37,406 nt of DNA from Aggregatilineales bacterium (GTDB lineage Bacteria > Chloroflexota > Anaerolineae > Aggregatilineales > Ch27): contig JARKOQ010000063.1 of NCBI GenBank assembly GCA_029976005.1, forward strand, positions 1 through 37,406. The letters run 5' to 3'. This document shows positions 8,053-16,239 of this stretch, one piece after another; position 1 is the first letter of the stretch; the number at the start of each line of letters is the position of its first letter. The translations under genes were made by a program, and so were the position numbers. A model generated the notes under the pieces. It ran no database searches. It saw only the letters and a list, made by a program, of their open reading frames with translations, and had not been told where the DNA came from.

Positions 8053-8993
8053 TGGCCGAGATTCCGCAGCGTCAGGCCTACGGCATGGCCCTCGCCGAAT
8101 ACGGGGCCGTCAATCCCGATGTGGTCGTGCTGGACGCCGATGTATCGTCGTCCACGCTGACCAAGTTCTTCGCCGATCGCTATCCGGCGCGCTTCTTCAA
8201 CCTGGGCGTGACCGAAGCCTCGATGGTCGACGTCAGCGTTGGGCTGGCCCTGAGCGGCAAGATTCCCTTCGTGAACACGTTCGCGGCGCTGCTCACCCTG
8301 CGCGCCTGTGAGCAGATTCGCACCTGCGTGGCCTACGCCAACGCCAACGTCAAACTGGTAGGCGGCTACAGCGGGCTGTCCGACTACAAGGACGGGCCGA
8401 CCCACTTCGCCGTGAACGACGTGGCCCTGATGCGTGCGATGCCTAACCTGACCGTGATCGCGCCTGCCGACAACGTCGAGGCGGCGCGCATGGTGGCGGC
8501 TGTCGCCGAGCACGACGGCCCGGTTTACATGCGGATCAGCCGGGCGGCGGTGCCGGACGTGTTCGGTCCCGATCACCAGGTCCAGATCGGCAAGGGCGTC
8601 ACCCTGCGCGGCGGGCGCGACGTGACGATCGTCGGATCGGGCAGCATGATGGGCCGCTGCGTCAAGGCGGCGGATCAGCTCGCCGCCGAAGGCGTGGACG
8701 TGCGCCTGCTGAACATCCACACCATCAAACCCCTGGACGTGGACCTGCTCCGGCAGGCGGCCGAGGAAACCGGCGCGCTCGTCACCGCCGAGGATCACAG
8801 CGTGATCGGCGGGCTGGGCGGGGCCGTGGCGGAAGCGCTCGGCCGCTGCCGTCCGGCGGCGCTGGAATACGTCGGCTTGCAGGATACCTTCGCCGGGACC
8901 GGGCCGGATACCGAGTCCCTGATGGATGCCTGGGGATTGGGCGTGGTGGACATCGTCAATGCGGCCCGGCGGGCCATGCAGCGCAAGGCGTAG
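8049..8993 (+). CDS. Transketolase, C-terminal (PYR-domain) subunit
   Basis: Second half of the split transketolase, 314 residues. The PYR domain (about 1-165) contains the catalytic ThDP-activating Glu in FFNLGVTEASMVDVSVGLA and the substrate-binding GLSDYKDGPTHF loop. In most transketolases this loop continues into an E-D pair; here it is N-D. The C-terminal domain (about 185-310) has the RLLNIHTIKPLD and TAEDHSVIGGLGGAVAEAL segments common to transketolase and DXS relatives. Start ATG 8049 overlaps the previous stop; ATG 8052 is equally possible. Together the two subunits would transfer a two-carbon ketol unit between sugar phosphates or sugar analogues. Confidence 0.93.
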   Translation: MMAEIPQRQAYGMALAEYGAVNPDVVVLDADVSSSTLTKFFADRYPARFFNLGVTEASMVDVSVGLALSGKIPFVNTFAALLTLRACEQIRTCVAYANANVKLVGGYSGLSDYKDGPTHFAVNDVALMRAMPNLTVIAPADNVEAARMVAAVAEHDGPVYMRISRAAVPDVFGPDHQVQIGKGVTLRGGRDVTIVGSGSMMGRCVKAADQLAAEGVDVRLLNIHTIKPLDVDLLRQAAEETGALVTAEDHSVIGGLGGAVAEALGRCRPAALEYVGLQDTFAGTGPDTESLMDAWGLGVVDIVNAARRAMQRKA

Positions 8994-9027
8994 CCCTGGC
9001 CAAGAGCACACAATCAAGGAGCGACCC

Positions 9028-9654
9028 ATGCGAATCGCCGTGATCAACGAAACCAGCGCCGCCGACCGCAACGCGGATATCCTGGCGGCCCTGGAGGGGC
9101 GAGGGCATACCATCCTCAACGCGGGGATGGTCAAGAACGGCGCGCAGCCGGAGCTGACCTACATCCATACCGGGCTGTATGCCGCCCTGCTGCTCAACCT
9201 GGGCCGGGCGGACTTCGTGGTCGGTGGGTGCGGGACGGGGCAGGGTTTCCTCAACGCCGTGGTGCAGTATCCGGGGGTGGTGTGCGGGCACATCCTCAAT
9301 TCGCTGGATGCCTGGCTGTTCACCCAGATTAACGGCGGCAACTGCATCTCCCTGGCCCTGAACCAGGGCTATGGCTGGGCGGCGGACGTCAACCTGCGCT
9401 TCATCTTCGACCGCATCTTCAGCGTGGAGCGCGGCGCGGGCTACCCGGCCCACCGCAAGGAATCCCAGCAGGCTTCGCAGCGGACGCTGGATCAGGTTTC
9501 GCAGGCGACCCACCGCCCGCTGGCCGAGATCATCGCCCGGCTGCCGGATGGCGTGATCAAACCGGTGTTGGAGTTCCCTGGGGCGGCGGCGTTGATCGAC
9601 GCCGGATCGATCGCGGACGACGATCTGCGCGCCGCGTTTTTGCAGCGGATGTAG
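9028..9654 (+). CDS. RpiB/LacA/LacB-family sugar isomerase
   Basis: Aldose-ketose isomerase of 208 residues, longer than typical RpiB (about 150). The RpiB fold core covers about residues 1-150, with the active-site Cys C68 in VVGGCGTGQGFLNA. The remaining 60 residues form a charged C-terminal extension. Classical RpiB has a phosphate-binding arginine after GCGTG-x-G; here the loop is FLNAVVQYPGVVCGHI, so the substrate may not be a simple pentose phosphate. The ATG follows AAGGAG (9016-9021). Placement directly after the split transketolase suggests it interconverts a transketolase product and its next substrate, as SqwI does in the sulfoquinovose transketolase pathway. This parallel is inference. 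Confidence 0.85.
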   Translation: MRIAVINETSAADRNADILAALEGRGHTILNAGMVKNGAQPELTYIHTGLYAALLLNLGRADFVVGGCGTGQGFLNAVVQYPGVVCGHILNSLDAWLFTQINGGNCISLALNQGYGWAADVNLRFIFDRIFSVERGAGYPAHRKESQQASQRTLDQVSQATHRPLAEIIARLPDGVIKPVLEFPGAAALIDAGSIADDDLRAAFLQRM

Positions 9655-9684
9655 GCTGGCCCCCGGATCGGGGGATGGTCAGCC
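9654..9684 (+). promoter_or_regulatory. Intergenic stem-loop before the aldehyde dehydrogenase gene
   Basis: GGCTG (9654-9658) and CCCCC (9660-9664) pair with GGGGG (9670-9674) and CAGCC (9680-9684), giving a two-part hairpin with internal loop. No T-tract. It is the second GC-rich hairpin between genes of this run. Confidence 0.35.
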
Positions 9685-9702
9685 GAAAGCGAGAGTGAGA
9701 GG

Positions 9703-11178
9703 ATGCAGGCAAGACTCCTGAAAAACTACGTCGGTGGAAGCTGGCAGGTGTCAGCGGCCGCCGAGCATCTCGACGTGATCAACCCGGCGACCGCAGAGAC
9801 ACTCGCCCGCGTGCCGCTGTCGCCCCCAGGCGAGGTGGATCAGGCGGCGCGGGTCGCGGCGGCGGCCTTCGAGGACTGGCGGCATGTGCCCGCGACGGAG
9901 CGCATTCAATACCTCTTCAAGCTCAAGACCCTGATGGAAGCCCGCCTGGACGATCTCTCCCGGTCGATCACCCTGGAGAACGGCAAGACGCTGGGCGAGG
10001 CCAAAGGCGAGATGCGGCGCGCCATCGAAAACGTGGAGGTGGCGTGCGGCATCCCGATCCTGATGCAGGGCGACGTGTCGGAGGACATCGCGGCGGGCAT
10101 CGACGAACTGATGATCCGCCAGCCGGTCGGGGTGGCGGCGATCGTCGCCCCGTTCAACTTCCCCGGCATGATCCCGTTCTGGTTCCTGCCCTATGCCGTG
10201 GCGACCGGCAACACCGTGATCGTCAAGCCGTCGGAGCGCTGCCCGATCACGATGCAGATCGCGTTCGAGCTGTTCGAGGAAGTCGGCTTCCCCCCAGGCG
10301 TGCTGAACCTGGTCAACGGCGGGGCGGACACAGTCAACGCGATCCTCGATCATCCGGTGATTCAGGCGGTCAGCTTCGTCGGATCGACGCCGGTGGCCCG
10401 GCACATCTACGCGCGCGGCGCGGCCAACGGCAAGCGCGTCCAGGCCCAGGGCGGGGCCAAGAACCCGATCGTCATCCTGCCGGACGCCGACCTGGACATG
10501 ACGACCCGGATCGTGGCGGACAGCGCCTTCGGCAACGCCGGGCAGCGCTGCCTGGCCGCTTCCCTGGCGATTACGGTCGGGGAGGCGCAGGGGCCATTCA
10601 TTGACGCGCTTGCCGAGGCGGCCTCCAGCCGGGTGGTGGGCTCTGGATTGGACGAGCAGGTGACGATGGGTCCGGTGATTTCAGCCGCCAGCAAGGCCCG
10701 CATCCAGGGCCTGATCCAGACCGGGCTGGCCGAAGGCGCGGAGTTGATCGTGGATGGCCGGGAGGCGTCGATTCCCGGCTACGAGAAGGGGTATTTCCTG
10801 CGGCCCACGATCCTCGAAGTGGCGAATCCGGACAGCACGCTGGCCCGGACGGAGGTCTTCGGGCCGGTGCTGGGCCTGCTGCACGTCGACACGGTCGATC
10901 AGGCGATCGCGCTGGTCAATCGGGGGGCGTATGGCAACATGGCCTGCCTGTTCACCGGCAGCGGCGCGGCGGCGCGCAAGTTCCGGTCGGAGGCGATGGT
11001 GGGCAACATCGGGATCAACATCGGAGTGGCCGCGCCGATGGCTTTCTTCCCCTTCAGCGGGTGGAAGGACAGCTTCTTCGGCACGCTGCACGGCCAGAGT
11101 CGGCACGCGGTGGAGTTCTATACCCAGACCAAGGTGATCGTCGAGCGCTGGCCGAAGGAATGGTCCCGCACGTTCTGA
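9703..11178 (+). CDS. Aldehyde dehydrogenase, methylmalonate-semialdehyde-dehydrogenase-like (MmsA/IolA type)
   Basis: NAD(P)+-dependent aldehyde dehydrogenase of 491 residues. The catalytic Cys is C283 in [12 protein letters not shown]. The segment before it reads [11 protein letters not shown] rather than the E-L-G-G of ordinary ALDHs, so the usual general-base Glu is absent, as is characteristic of CoA-acylating methylmalonate-semialdehyde dehydrogenases. [10 protein letters not shown] and the Rossmann GSTPVARHI motif are also as in that subfamily. It would oxidise the last aldehyde of the pathway to an acid or acyl-CoA. It is the final gene of the rightward catabolic run. Malonic or methylmalonic semialdehyde, or a three-carbon aldehyde such as sulfolactaldehyde, are candidate substrates; context does not decide. 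Confidence 0.9.
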   Translation: MQARLLKNYVGGSWQVSAAAEHLDVINPATAETLARVPLSPPGEVDQAARVAAAAFEDWRHVPATERIQYLFKLKTLMEARLDDLSRSITLENGKTLGEAKGEMRRAIENVEVACGIPILMQGDVSEDIAAGIDELMIRQPVGVAAIVAPFNFPGMIPFWFLPYAVATGNTVIVKPSERCPITMQIAFELFEEVGFPPGVLNLVNGGADTVNAILDHPVIQAVSFVGSTPVARHIYARGAANGKRVQAQGGAKNPIVILPDADLDMTTRIVADSAFGNAGQRCLAASLAITVGEAQGPFIDALAEAASSRVVGSGLDEQVTMGPVISAASKARIQGLIQTGLAEGAELIVDGREASIPGYEKGYFLRPTILEVANPDSTLARTEVFGPVLGLLHVDTVDQAIALVNRGAYGNMACLFTGSGAAARKFRSEAMVGNIGINIGVAAPMAFFPFSGWKDSFFGTLHGQSRHAVEFYTQTKVIVERWPKEWSRTF

Positions 11179-11287
11179 CGGGCGAGATGCTATGGGCCAG
11201 GGCCGGAAGGCAGTCCCGCAACGGGCATCTATCGTGTTGGGCCAGCCGCGATCGTCGACGCGATACGGGCGAGGGATGCGGGTACGC

Positions 11288-11329
11288 CACCGGGCAGGCT
11301 GACTTGCCGGAGGGGGACCCTGCCCGGTG
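11288..11329. promoter_or_regulatory. Perfect 11-bp inverted repeat in the convergent intergenic region
   Basis: CACCGGGCAGG (11288-11298) is repeated in inverse as CCTGCCCGGTG (11319-11329) with a 20-nt loop. It lies in the 336-bp gap between the convergent ALDH and metallo-beta-lactamase genes, just before a second hairpin. It may contribute to termination; it has no T-tract. Confidence 0.4.
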
Positions 11330-11360
11330 CGATGCCGGAATCCGGTCGCGCGTTGGTGCG

Positions 11361-11408
11361 ATGGCGGCCTGTCCTTCAGGGGGAGGGACAGGTCGCCATT
11401 GCTGTTTT
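11361..11408 (+). terminator. Probable terminator ending the catabolic operon
   Basis: ATGGCG-G-CCTGTCC (11361-11374) pairs with GGACAGG-T-CGCCAT (11385-11398) apart from one internal mismatch, followed by TGCTGTTTT. The T-tract is interrupted but the position, between convergent genes, fits. I see no gene in the rest of 11,179-11,514. Confidence 0.55.
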
Positions 11409-11514
11409 GGGTAGGCAGGCTGAAGCCGTAGCGTAGGTCAGCCGTTTGGTAGGGCGTTCGATTGAATGCTCCTGCAACAAAATCCAACGCTGCCGATCGC
11501 CCTGACTCCTGTCT

Positions 11515-13317
11515 CTAGTTGACGTAGTCCGCACTCAACAGGGCCTCGGCCTGCTGGCCGAAACGGTGGCCGCCGATTGTGACATCGACCGCGATCCGCG
11601 CCCGGCGATCCGCGAATCCGGCGGGCGGCGTGACCTGGAAGCGGGCGGTCGCGGTCGCCGACGCGGGCAGAGCCAGACTGATCGGGCCGCTGGCGGACCA
11701 GCCCTCCGGCGTGACGACCGCGATCACGGCCTCCGCCGGGCGCGCGAACGGGTTACGCACCTCGACCGTGAAATCGACCGGCTCCCCGCCGCGCGCCAGG
11801 GTCTGGTAGGGCGACAGACGGGCCAGGAAGCCTTCCGCGCCCAGGTCCGGCTCGGCCGGTTGCAGGTCGCGGTGCAGGCGATCCAGTTCCGCGCCCGCCC
11901 GGTCCAGCCGGTCGAAGTAGCCCGGTTTGACCCACAGCGGGGGCCAGTGACCGGACAGGATCGCATCCGGGGCGATCCGCCGGTAGAGCGCCGCGCTGAG
12001 GACGTAGTCGCCGACGCGGAAGCGGTTGGGATAGACGTAGTTCGGCTCCACCCCTGCGTCACCCATGTACTGGTCGCCCGTCGCCAGGAAGCGCTTGCCG
12101 TCGGCCTCGAACTCGATGGCGACGGCGTACAGGGTGTGGCCGGGCAGCGGGTGCAGGGTGAGGGTGTACTCCTCCCACGGGATGGGCACGCCCAGCGGCA
12201 GGCGGCGGTCGACCGGGATCGGGTCGTACCACAGGCAGGGCACGTCGTAATGGGTCGGATTCTCCAGGATATCGGCGAAGGTCTCCGCCGCCCAGACCTG
12301 GGCGCCGTGGACGCTGCGCAGCAGGTTGAACCCGGCCACGTGGTCGTCGTGGTAGTGGGTGGGCAGGGCCACGTCGATCCGTTCCACGCCGAACTGGGCC
12401 TTGAGGGCGGGCAGGGTGTGCAGCCAGGGGCGGCGCGAGGCGCGGTCGCTGCCGGACGGCTCGCTGGTGGCGAAGTCATAACCGAAGTCGATCAGCAGAG
12501 CCTTACGCGATTCCGAGAGCAGGACGTAGGTATTGGCTTCGCTGGACCGGTGGCGCAGGACGTGGGGCGTGACCGGCTCGTAGGGCCGGGCGTGCAGCTC
12601 GAACAGGCGAGGATGGGAGCCGCGCAGCCGGAGCAGGCTCCACAGGCGCTCGACCAGCAGGTCGATGGCCGGGCCGGGATCGGACATGGGCGCGCCGTGC
12701 GAGGGCAGCAGCCGGTCGGGCGCCCAGTCCTTGAGGTCGAGCAGGGATGGGATGCTGGCGACGACGCCCTCCGCCTCGTTATACGCCCACTGGGTGGCGG
12801 CCAGACTCCACATCTGGCCCGGCGCGGCGATCAGGTCGCCGGAGAAAGCGACGCGCTGCCCGGCGATCTCCGTCAGGAGCGTGATCGAGCCGGTGGTGTG
12901 CCCTGGCGTGGGCAAAACGCTGAAGGCAAGCCCGTCAAACGCCTGCACGGCGTAGTCCTGAAGCGTGCCCGCGATGGGGACCGGCTCCAGCAGCGAAAAA
13001 CGATCCTGGCGCATGCGGTAGTTGTTGACGACCTCACGGGCCTGCCAGTGGGCGTCCACCGCCCGGAACAGGTCTTGCTCGGTGTGGGGAACCCAGACGG
13101 GGATGCCCGCCGCGACCGCCCGCGCCAGGCCCTGGGCCTGATCGCGGTGGTGGTGGGTCATCAGCACGGCGGCGACCCGACTCACGCCGATCTCGGCCAG
13201 GTGATCCAGCACATCGCCGCTGCCGAAGTCGACCAGGACGGCTGTCTCCCCGCTGCGGACGACGTAGACGTTGCAGGTATCTTCAAAGCGGTAGAGATCG
13301 TGCAGCAGCTTGTCCAT
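11515..13317 (-). CDS. Tandem metallo-beta-lactamase-fold hydrolase
   Basis: A 600-residue protein with two MBL domains in series. Domain 1 (about 1-250) has the metal motif THHHRDQ (54-60), where the last His of H-x-H-x-D-H is Gln, plus GHTTGSI, SGDLI and SHGAPM motifs. Domain 2 (about 270-490) has an intact THYHDDH motif, GHTLYAV, ATGDQYMGD and SGHWPP. The last 110 residues look like an Ig-like beta-sandwich resembling NEW3-type domains of glycosidases. ATG 13317 follows AAAGGAG at ideal spacing; there is no signal peptide. Substrate unknown: MBL hydrolases act on thioesters, lactones, phosphodiesters and more. Lactone or ester hydrolysis would suit the sugar context, but that is a guess. 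Confidence 0.82.
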   Translation of the reverse strand: MDKLLHDLYRFEDTCNVYVVRSGETAVLVDFGSGDVLDHLAEIGVSRVAAVLMTHHHRDQAQGLARAVAAGIPVWVPHTEQDLFRAVDAHWQAREVVNNYRMRQDRFSLLEPVPIAGTLQDYAVQAFDGLAFSVLPTPGHTTGSITLLTEIAGQRVAFSGDLIAAPGQMWSLAATQWAYNEAEGVVASIPSLLDLKDWAPDRLLPSHGAPMSDPGPAIDLLVERLWSLLRLRGSHPRLFELHARPYEPVTPHVLRHRSSEANTYVLLSESRKALLIDFGYDFATSEPSGSDRASRRPWLHTLPALKAQFGVERIDVALPTHYHDDHVAGFNLLRSVHGAQVWAAETFADILENPTHYDVPCLWYDPIPVDRRLPLGVPIPWEEYTLTLHPLPGHTLYAVAIEFEADGKRFLATGDQYMGDAGVEPNYVYPNRFRVGDYVLSAALYRRIAPDAILSGHWPPLWVKPGYFDRLDRAGAELDRLHRDLQPAEPDLGAEGFLARLSPYQTLARGGEPVDFTVEVRNPFARPAEAVIAVVTPEGWSASGPISLALPASATATARFQVTPPAGFADRRARIAVDVTIGGHRFGQQAEALLSADYVN

Positions 13318-13357
13318 GGTTTGATCTCCTTTCAGGAGCCAACGCCCAACCGGATGC

Positions 13358-13495
13358 GGGATCGAAGATGTAGGGCGCGCCCTGCTGGACGGCATCGGCC
13401 GTGTGCAGGCACATGGCCGCCGACCAGGATTGGCCCACGAAGCCCATCGGGCGGCCTGAGAGGGCGTGGAACCACGCGTTAAATCCCCACTCCGC
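13358..13495 (-). pseudogene. Remnant of a glucosidase C-terminus (GH63/debranching-enzyme-like)
   Basis: On the minus strand this stretch reads AEWGFNAWFHALSGRPMGF then VGQSWSAAMCLHTADAV. This resembles the C-terminal end of amylo-alpha-1,6-glucosidase and GH63-like enzymes, which typically have E-W-G-F-N-E-W-F, then T-G-x-P-x-G, then W-S-A-A-M-Y-L. A stop lies directly upstream in frame and no catalytic domain is present, so only the tail of a former gene survives. It sits between the FGGY kinase and the MBL gene, indicating a deletion in this operon. Family assignment is by eye. Confidence 0.5.
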
Positions 13496-13652
13496 TCAAT
13501 TTGTTAGGGTTCCATAGTAACCTGTTTTGGAGGGAGCGCCCGCTGCTGATGACGAAGAACTCGATTTTATCACACACCACCCGGTTGACGGTCTGCCGGG
13601 CGGCGGTCAGCAGAGTCTTCAGGTTCACGACGTTGGACGGGCGGGGTGGCAT
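13479..13652 (-). CDS. Possible small ORF, unknown function
   Basis: A 57-codon frame starts at an ATG two bases after the kinase stop codon and ends where the glucosidase remnant begins. The product is basic, with an amphipathic stretch (LKTLLTAARQTVNRVV) and no motif I recognise. It has no convincing Shine-Dalgarno. It may be scar sequence left by the deletion that removed the glucosidase gene. Confidence 0.2.
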   Translation of the reverse strand: MPPRPSNVVNLKTLLTAARQTVNRVVCDKIEFFVISSGRSLQNRLLWNPNKLSGVGI

Positions 13653-13654
13653 GG

Positions 13655-15166
13655 TTAGTCTCGCTGAGAACCGGCCGGAGACGACCGGGCGAATTCATGC
13701 AGCGGCGCTTGCAGGTGCAGGTAACCATCCTCGAACAGGGCGCGGTAGGCGGTATGGCGCTTCGGGTCGGGTTGGATGACCTGGCGCGGCGATCCGGCGA
13801 CGGCGGCCAGGGCGGCGGGCGCGTCCGGATAGACTCCGCTGCCAACCCCGGCGGCGAGGGCCGCGCCAAGCAGAGTCGCCTCCACTTCGGGGAAGATTTC
13901 AATCCGGCAGCCGGACACGTCGGCCTTGATCTGGAGCAGGGCCGGGTTGCGCGCCCCGCCGCCCGCCACCGTGACTGCTTCGATGGACTGGCCGCTCATG
14001 GCTTCGCCCGCGCGCCGGATCAGCTCGACCTCGTAGGCGAGGCCTTCCAGCCCGGCTCTGGCCAGGTGGGCGCGGGTATGGTGGGCGCGCAGGCCGATGA
14101 ACGCTCCGGTCGCCAGCGGGTCGCTGTGCGGGGAGCCGCTGCCCAGTAGATACGGGAAGAAAAGCAGGCCGGTTGGCTCCGGCCCGGCAGATTCCACCAG
14201 GGTCGCCAGCTCGGTTTGGGAAAGCGGCTGCGCGCCGAGCAGGGCGCGCAGCCAGGCCAGCGCCCCGCCGGATGTGGACAGGCCGCCCATCCAGTAATGA
14301 ACCCCTTGCAGGGCGTGGCAGCCCGCCGCGAGACCGATCTGGAAGTCGGCCCCGGTCAGGGGCCGGGCCGGGAACGCGCCGATCAGGGCTTCGGCGGTGC
14401 CCATCGAATCGAAGACCCGGCCGGGCTGGACGGCCCCCGCCGCCAGCGCCGCGCAGACGTGATCGTGCCCGCTGACCGCCACCGGGATGCCCGGCGGCAG
14501 GCCCAGATCGGCCAGCGCTGATGTCGTCAGTCCGATGGGCGTCCCGGCGGGAGAGGCGGGCGGGAACACGTCCACATCCAGGCCCAGGGTTTCCAGCCAG
14601 GCGGTGTCCCACGCGCGGCGCGTCACATCGAAGGCGCAGGTGCGCCCGGCCAGGGAATAATCCGTGCCAAACGCGCCCGTCAGGCGGAAGACGATATAGT
14701 CCGCCGCGCCGAGCCAGACCGCGCCGTCCGCGATGGCCGGGTCGGAGTCGCGCAGCCAGAGCAGCTTGGCGAGGCTGCACTTGTAGGTCACGCGCAGGCC
14801 GGTGGTTGTGTAGATCGCCTGCGCGGCGCGGCGCTGGAGCAGGGCCTCGGCCTGGGATTGGGCGGCCGTGTCGAACCAGGGGAGCATGGCCGAGCGCGGG
14901 CGGCCGCTGGCCCGGTCGAGCAGCAGGCCGCTTTCGGCCATGCTGGCGATCCCGACGGCCGCGACCGGGCCAGACGCGCCCGCCAGGACTTCGCGGATGA
15001 CTTCAGCGGCGGTTGCCCACAGTTCCTCCGGGTCGAAATACGCCTGGCCGTCTGGCGTGTGGCGGGTCACGGTCGGGCGGGTGGCGATGTGCAGCGCCGC
15101 ACCGTCCGGCGCGAACAAACCCGCCTTGCAATGGGTCGTGCCGATGTCGATGCCCAGGAGTGCCAT
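13655..15166 (-). CDS. FGGY-family carbohydrate kinase
   Basis: ATP-dependent sugar kinase of 503 residues with the two-domain actin-like fold. The N-terminal phosphate-1 loop is LLGIDIGTTHCKAGLF (3-18). Domain 2 has the adenosine and phosphate-2 motifs, including SGHDHVCAALAAGAV with the conserved catalytic-base Asp, and VTVAGGGARNPALLQIKADVSG near residue 410. It resembles xylulose, gluconate or ribulokinase-type enzymes, and specificity is not deducible. The ATG at 15166 lacks a strong ribosome site. It precedes the MBL gene on the same strand, with the glucosidase remnant between them, and could phosphorylate the sugar brought in by the importer. Confidence 0.9.
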   Translation of the reverse strand: MALLGIDIGTTHCKAGLFAPDGAALHIATRPTVTRHTPDGQAYFDPEELWATAAEVIREVLAGASGPVAAVGIASMAESGLLLDRASGRPRSAMLPWFDTAAQSQAEALLQRRAAQAIYTTTGLRVTYKCSLAKLLWLRDSDPAIADGAVWLGAADYIVFRLTGAFGTDYSLAGRTCAFDVTRRAWDTAWLETLGLDVDVFPPASPAGTPIGLTTSALADLGLPPGIPVAVSGHDHVCAALAAGAVQPGRVFDSMGTAEALIGAFPARPLTGADFQIGLAAGCHALQGVHYWMGGLSTSGGALAWLRALLGAQPLSQTELATLVESAGPEPTGLLFFPYLLGSGSPHSDPLATGAFIGLRAHHTRAHLARAGLEGLAYEVELIRRAGEAMSGQSIEAVTVAGGGARNPALLQIKADVSGCRIEIFPEVEATLLGAALAAGVGSGVYPDAPAALAAVAGSPRQVIQPDPKRHTAYRALFEDGYLHLQAPLHEFARSSPAGSQRD

Positions 15167-15215
15167 CGCGAAAAGGCGTCTTTCTGCGCGTGCGGCTGAT
15201 CCGGCAGGATCGAGT

Positions 15216-15247
15216 CGTCCCCGGCTGCGGGATCCTGTCCGGGGACG
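15216..15247 (-). promoter_or_regulatory. Stem-loop between degV-like and kinase genes
   Basis: CGTCCCCGG (15216-15224) pairs perfectly with CCGGGGACG (15239-15247), loop 14 nt, in the 138-bp gap. It has no T-tract, so it is a weak or factor-assisted terminator, or an mRNA-stability element. Confidence 0.35.
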
Positions 15248-15304
15248 GGATGGACTCGATCTGGCCGGGTACCGGGCCTTCGCGCCGTGAGTGGGCTTTG
15301 AGGC

Positions 15305-16153
15305 TCAGCCGCTCTTGGCAGCCGCCAGCACCGCGAAGCCGACCGCGCCGGGGCCGATGTGTGTGCCAATGACCGGGGTGACGTTGACCGCGAGCGGCTC
15401 TTCGCCGTGCGGAAAGAGATGCTGGGCCTGGCGGCGCAAGGCCAGCGCTTTGTCGAGGGCGTCGGAATGGACCAGCGCCAGCCGCTCCAGATCGCCCAGG
15501 GCTTCGACCAGTTGAATGACTCGCTCAATGGCTTTTGCTGGAGTGCGTATCAGCTCTGAACCGGAAACGCCGTGATGATGCTTGAGCAGCGGCTTGATTT
15601 GCAGCAGCGCCCCCAGCCCATTTTGCCAGCCACTGACCCGGCCGCTTCGTTTCAGGTATTGGGTCGTGCCGAGGGCGGCAAACACGTACGTCCGGGCGCT
15701 CAGGTGGTCTATCAGGGTCAGGAGGTCCTGAATGGACTGGCCTTCGGCGATCGCTTCGGCCACTTTTTGAACGATGAAACCCATGCCCAGACTCATCGCT
15801 TTCGAGTCGATCACCGTCACCGGGATTTCGTCGAATTCGGTCGCGGCCAGGCGAGCAACTTCAACCACCGTGCTCAAATCGGACGAAATGTGGATCGACA
15901 GAATGGCTGACGCGCCTTCGGCGGCCAGTTGGGCATAGGCCGTCTGGAACTGCGCGATGCCTGGCGCTGCGGTGGTGGGATGGGTGGTATCCCTGGCCAG
16001 GCGGGCGTAGAACGCCTCGCGAGACAGGTCGATGCCATCCTGATAGCTCTCCTGCCCGAAGTGGATGAAAAGCGGGACGACCTTGATGTTGTAAGCCTCG
16101 ATGATGTGCGGGGGGAGATCACACGTGCTGTCGGTGACAATTCGAATGGTCAA
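15305..16153 (-). CDS. DegV-family fatty-acid-binding protein
   Basis: DegV proteins (FakB-like) bind a fatty acid and present it to a FakA-type kinase; many members have no assigned role. The 282 residues show the family N-terminus RIVTDSTCDLPPHIIEAYNI (4-23), then the PLFIHFGQESYQDGIDLS strand, a TTAAPGIAQF loop and the VIDSKAMSLGMGF segment. A C-terminal YLKRSGRVSGWQ motif leads into the second alpha/beta domain. Translation begins at TTG 16151-16153 with AGAGGTAA just upstream. No fakA-like gene is in the window. Confidence 0.9.
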   Translation of the reverse strand: MTIRIVTDSTCDLPPHIIEAYNIKVVPLFIHFGQESYQDGIDLSREAFYARLARDTTHPTTAAPGIAQFQTAYAQLAAEGASAILSIHISSDLSTVVEVARLAATEFDEIPVTVIDSKAMSLGMGFIVQKVAEAIAEGQSIQDLLTLIDHLSARTYVFAALGTTQYLKRSGRVSGWQNGLGALLQIKPLLKHHHGVSGSELIRTPAKAIERVIQLVEALGDLERLALVHSDALDKALALRRQAQHLFPHGEEPLAVNVTPVIGTHIGPGAVGFAVLAAAKSG

Positions 16154-16239
16154 TACAATTACCTCTATTCGGCTCTACGACGATACGATCGCGGACGAGA
16201 CGTCTTTGGCGCAACGCTCCACGGGGTCCGCTCTTCAGT

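Noticed and set aside
11566..13482. A 638-codon rightward frame opposite the MBL gene
   Set aside because: The leftward frame has two MBL domains and a good ribosome site; the rightward one shows only the Arg/Gln/Gly-rich composition of antisense GC-rich DNA.
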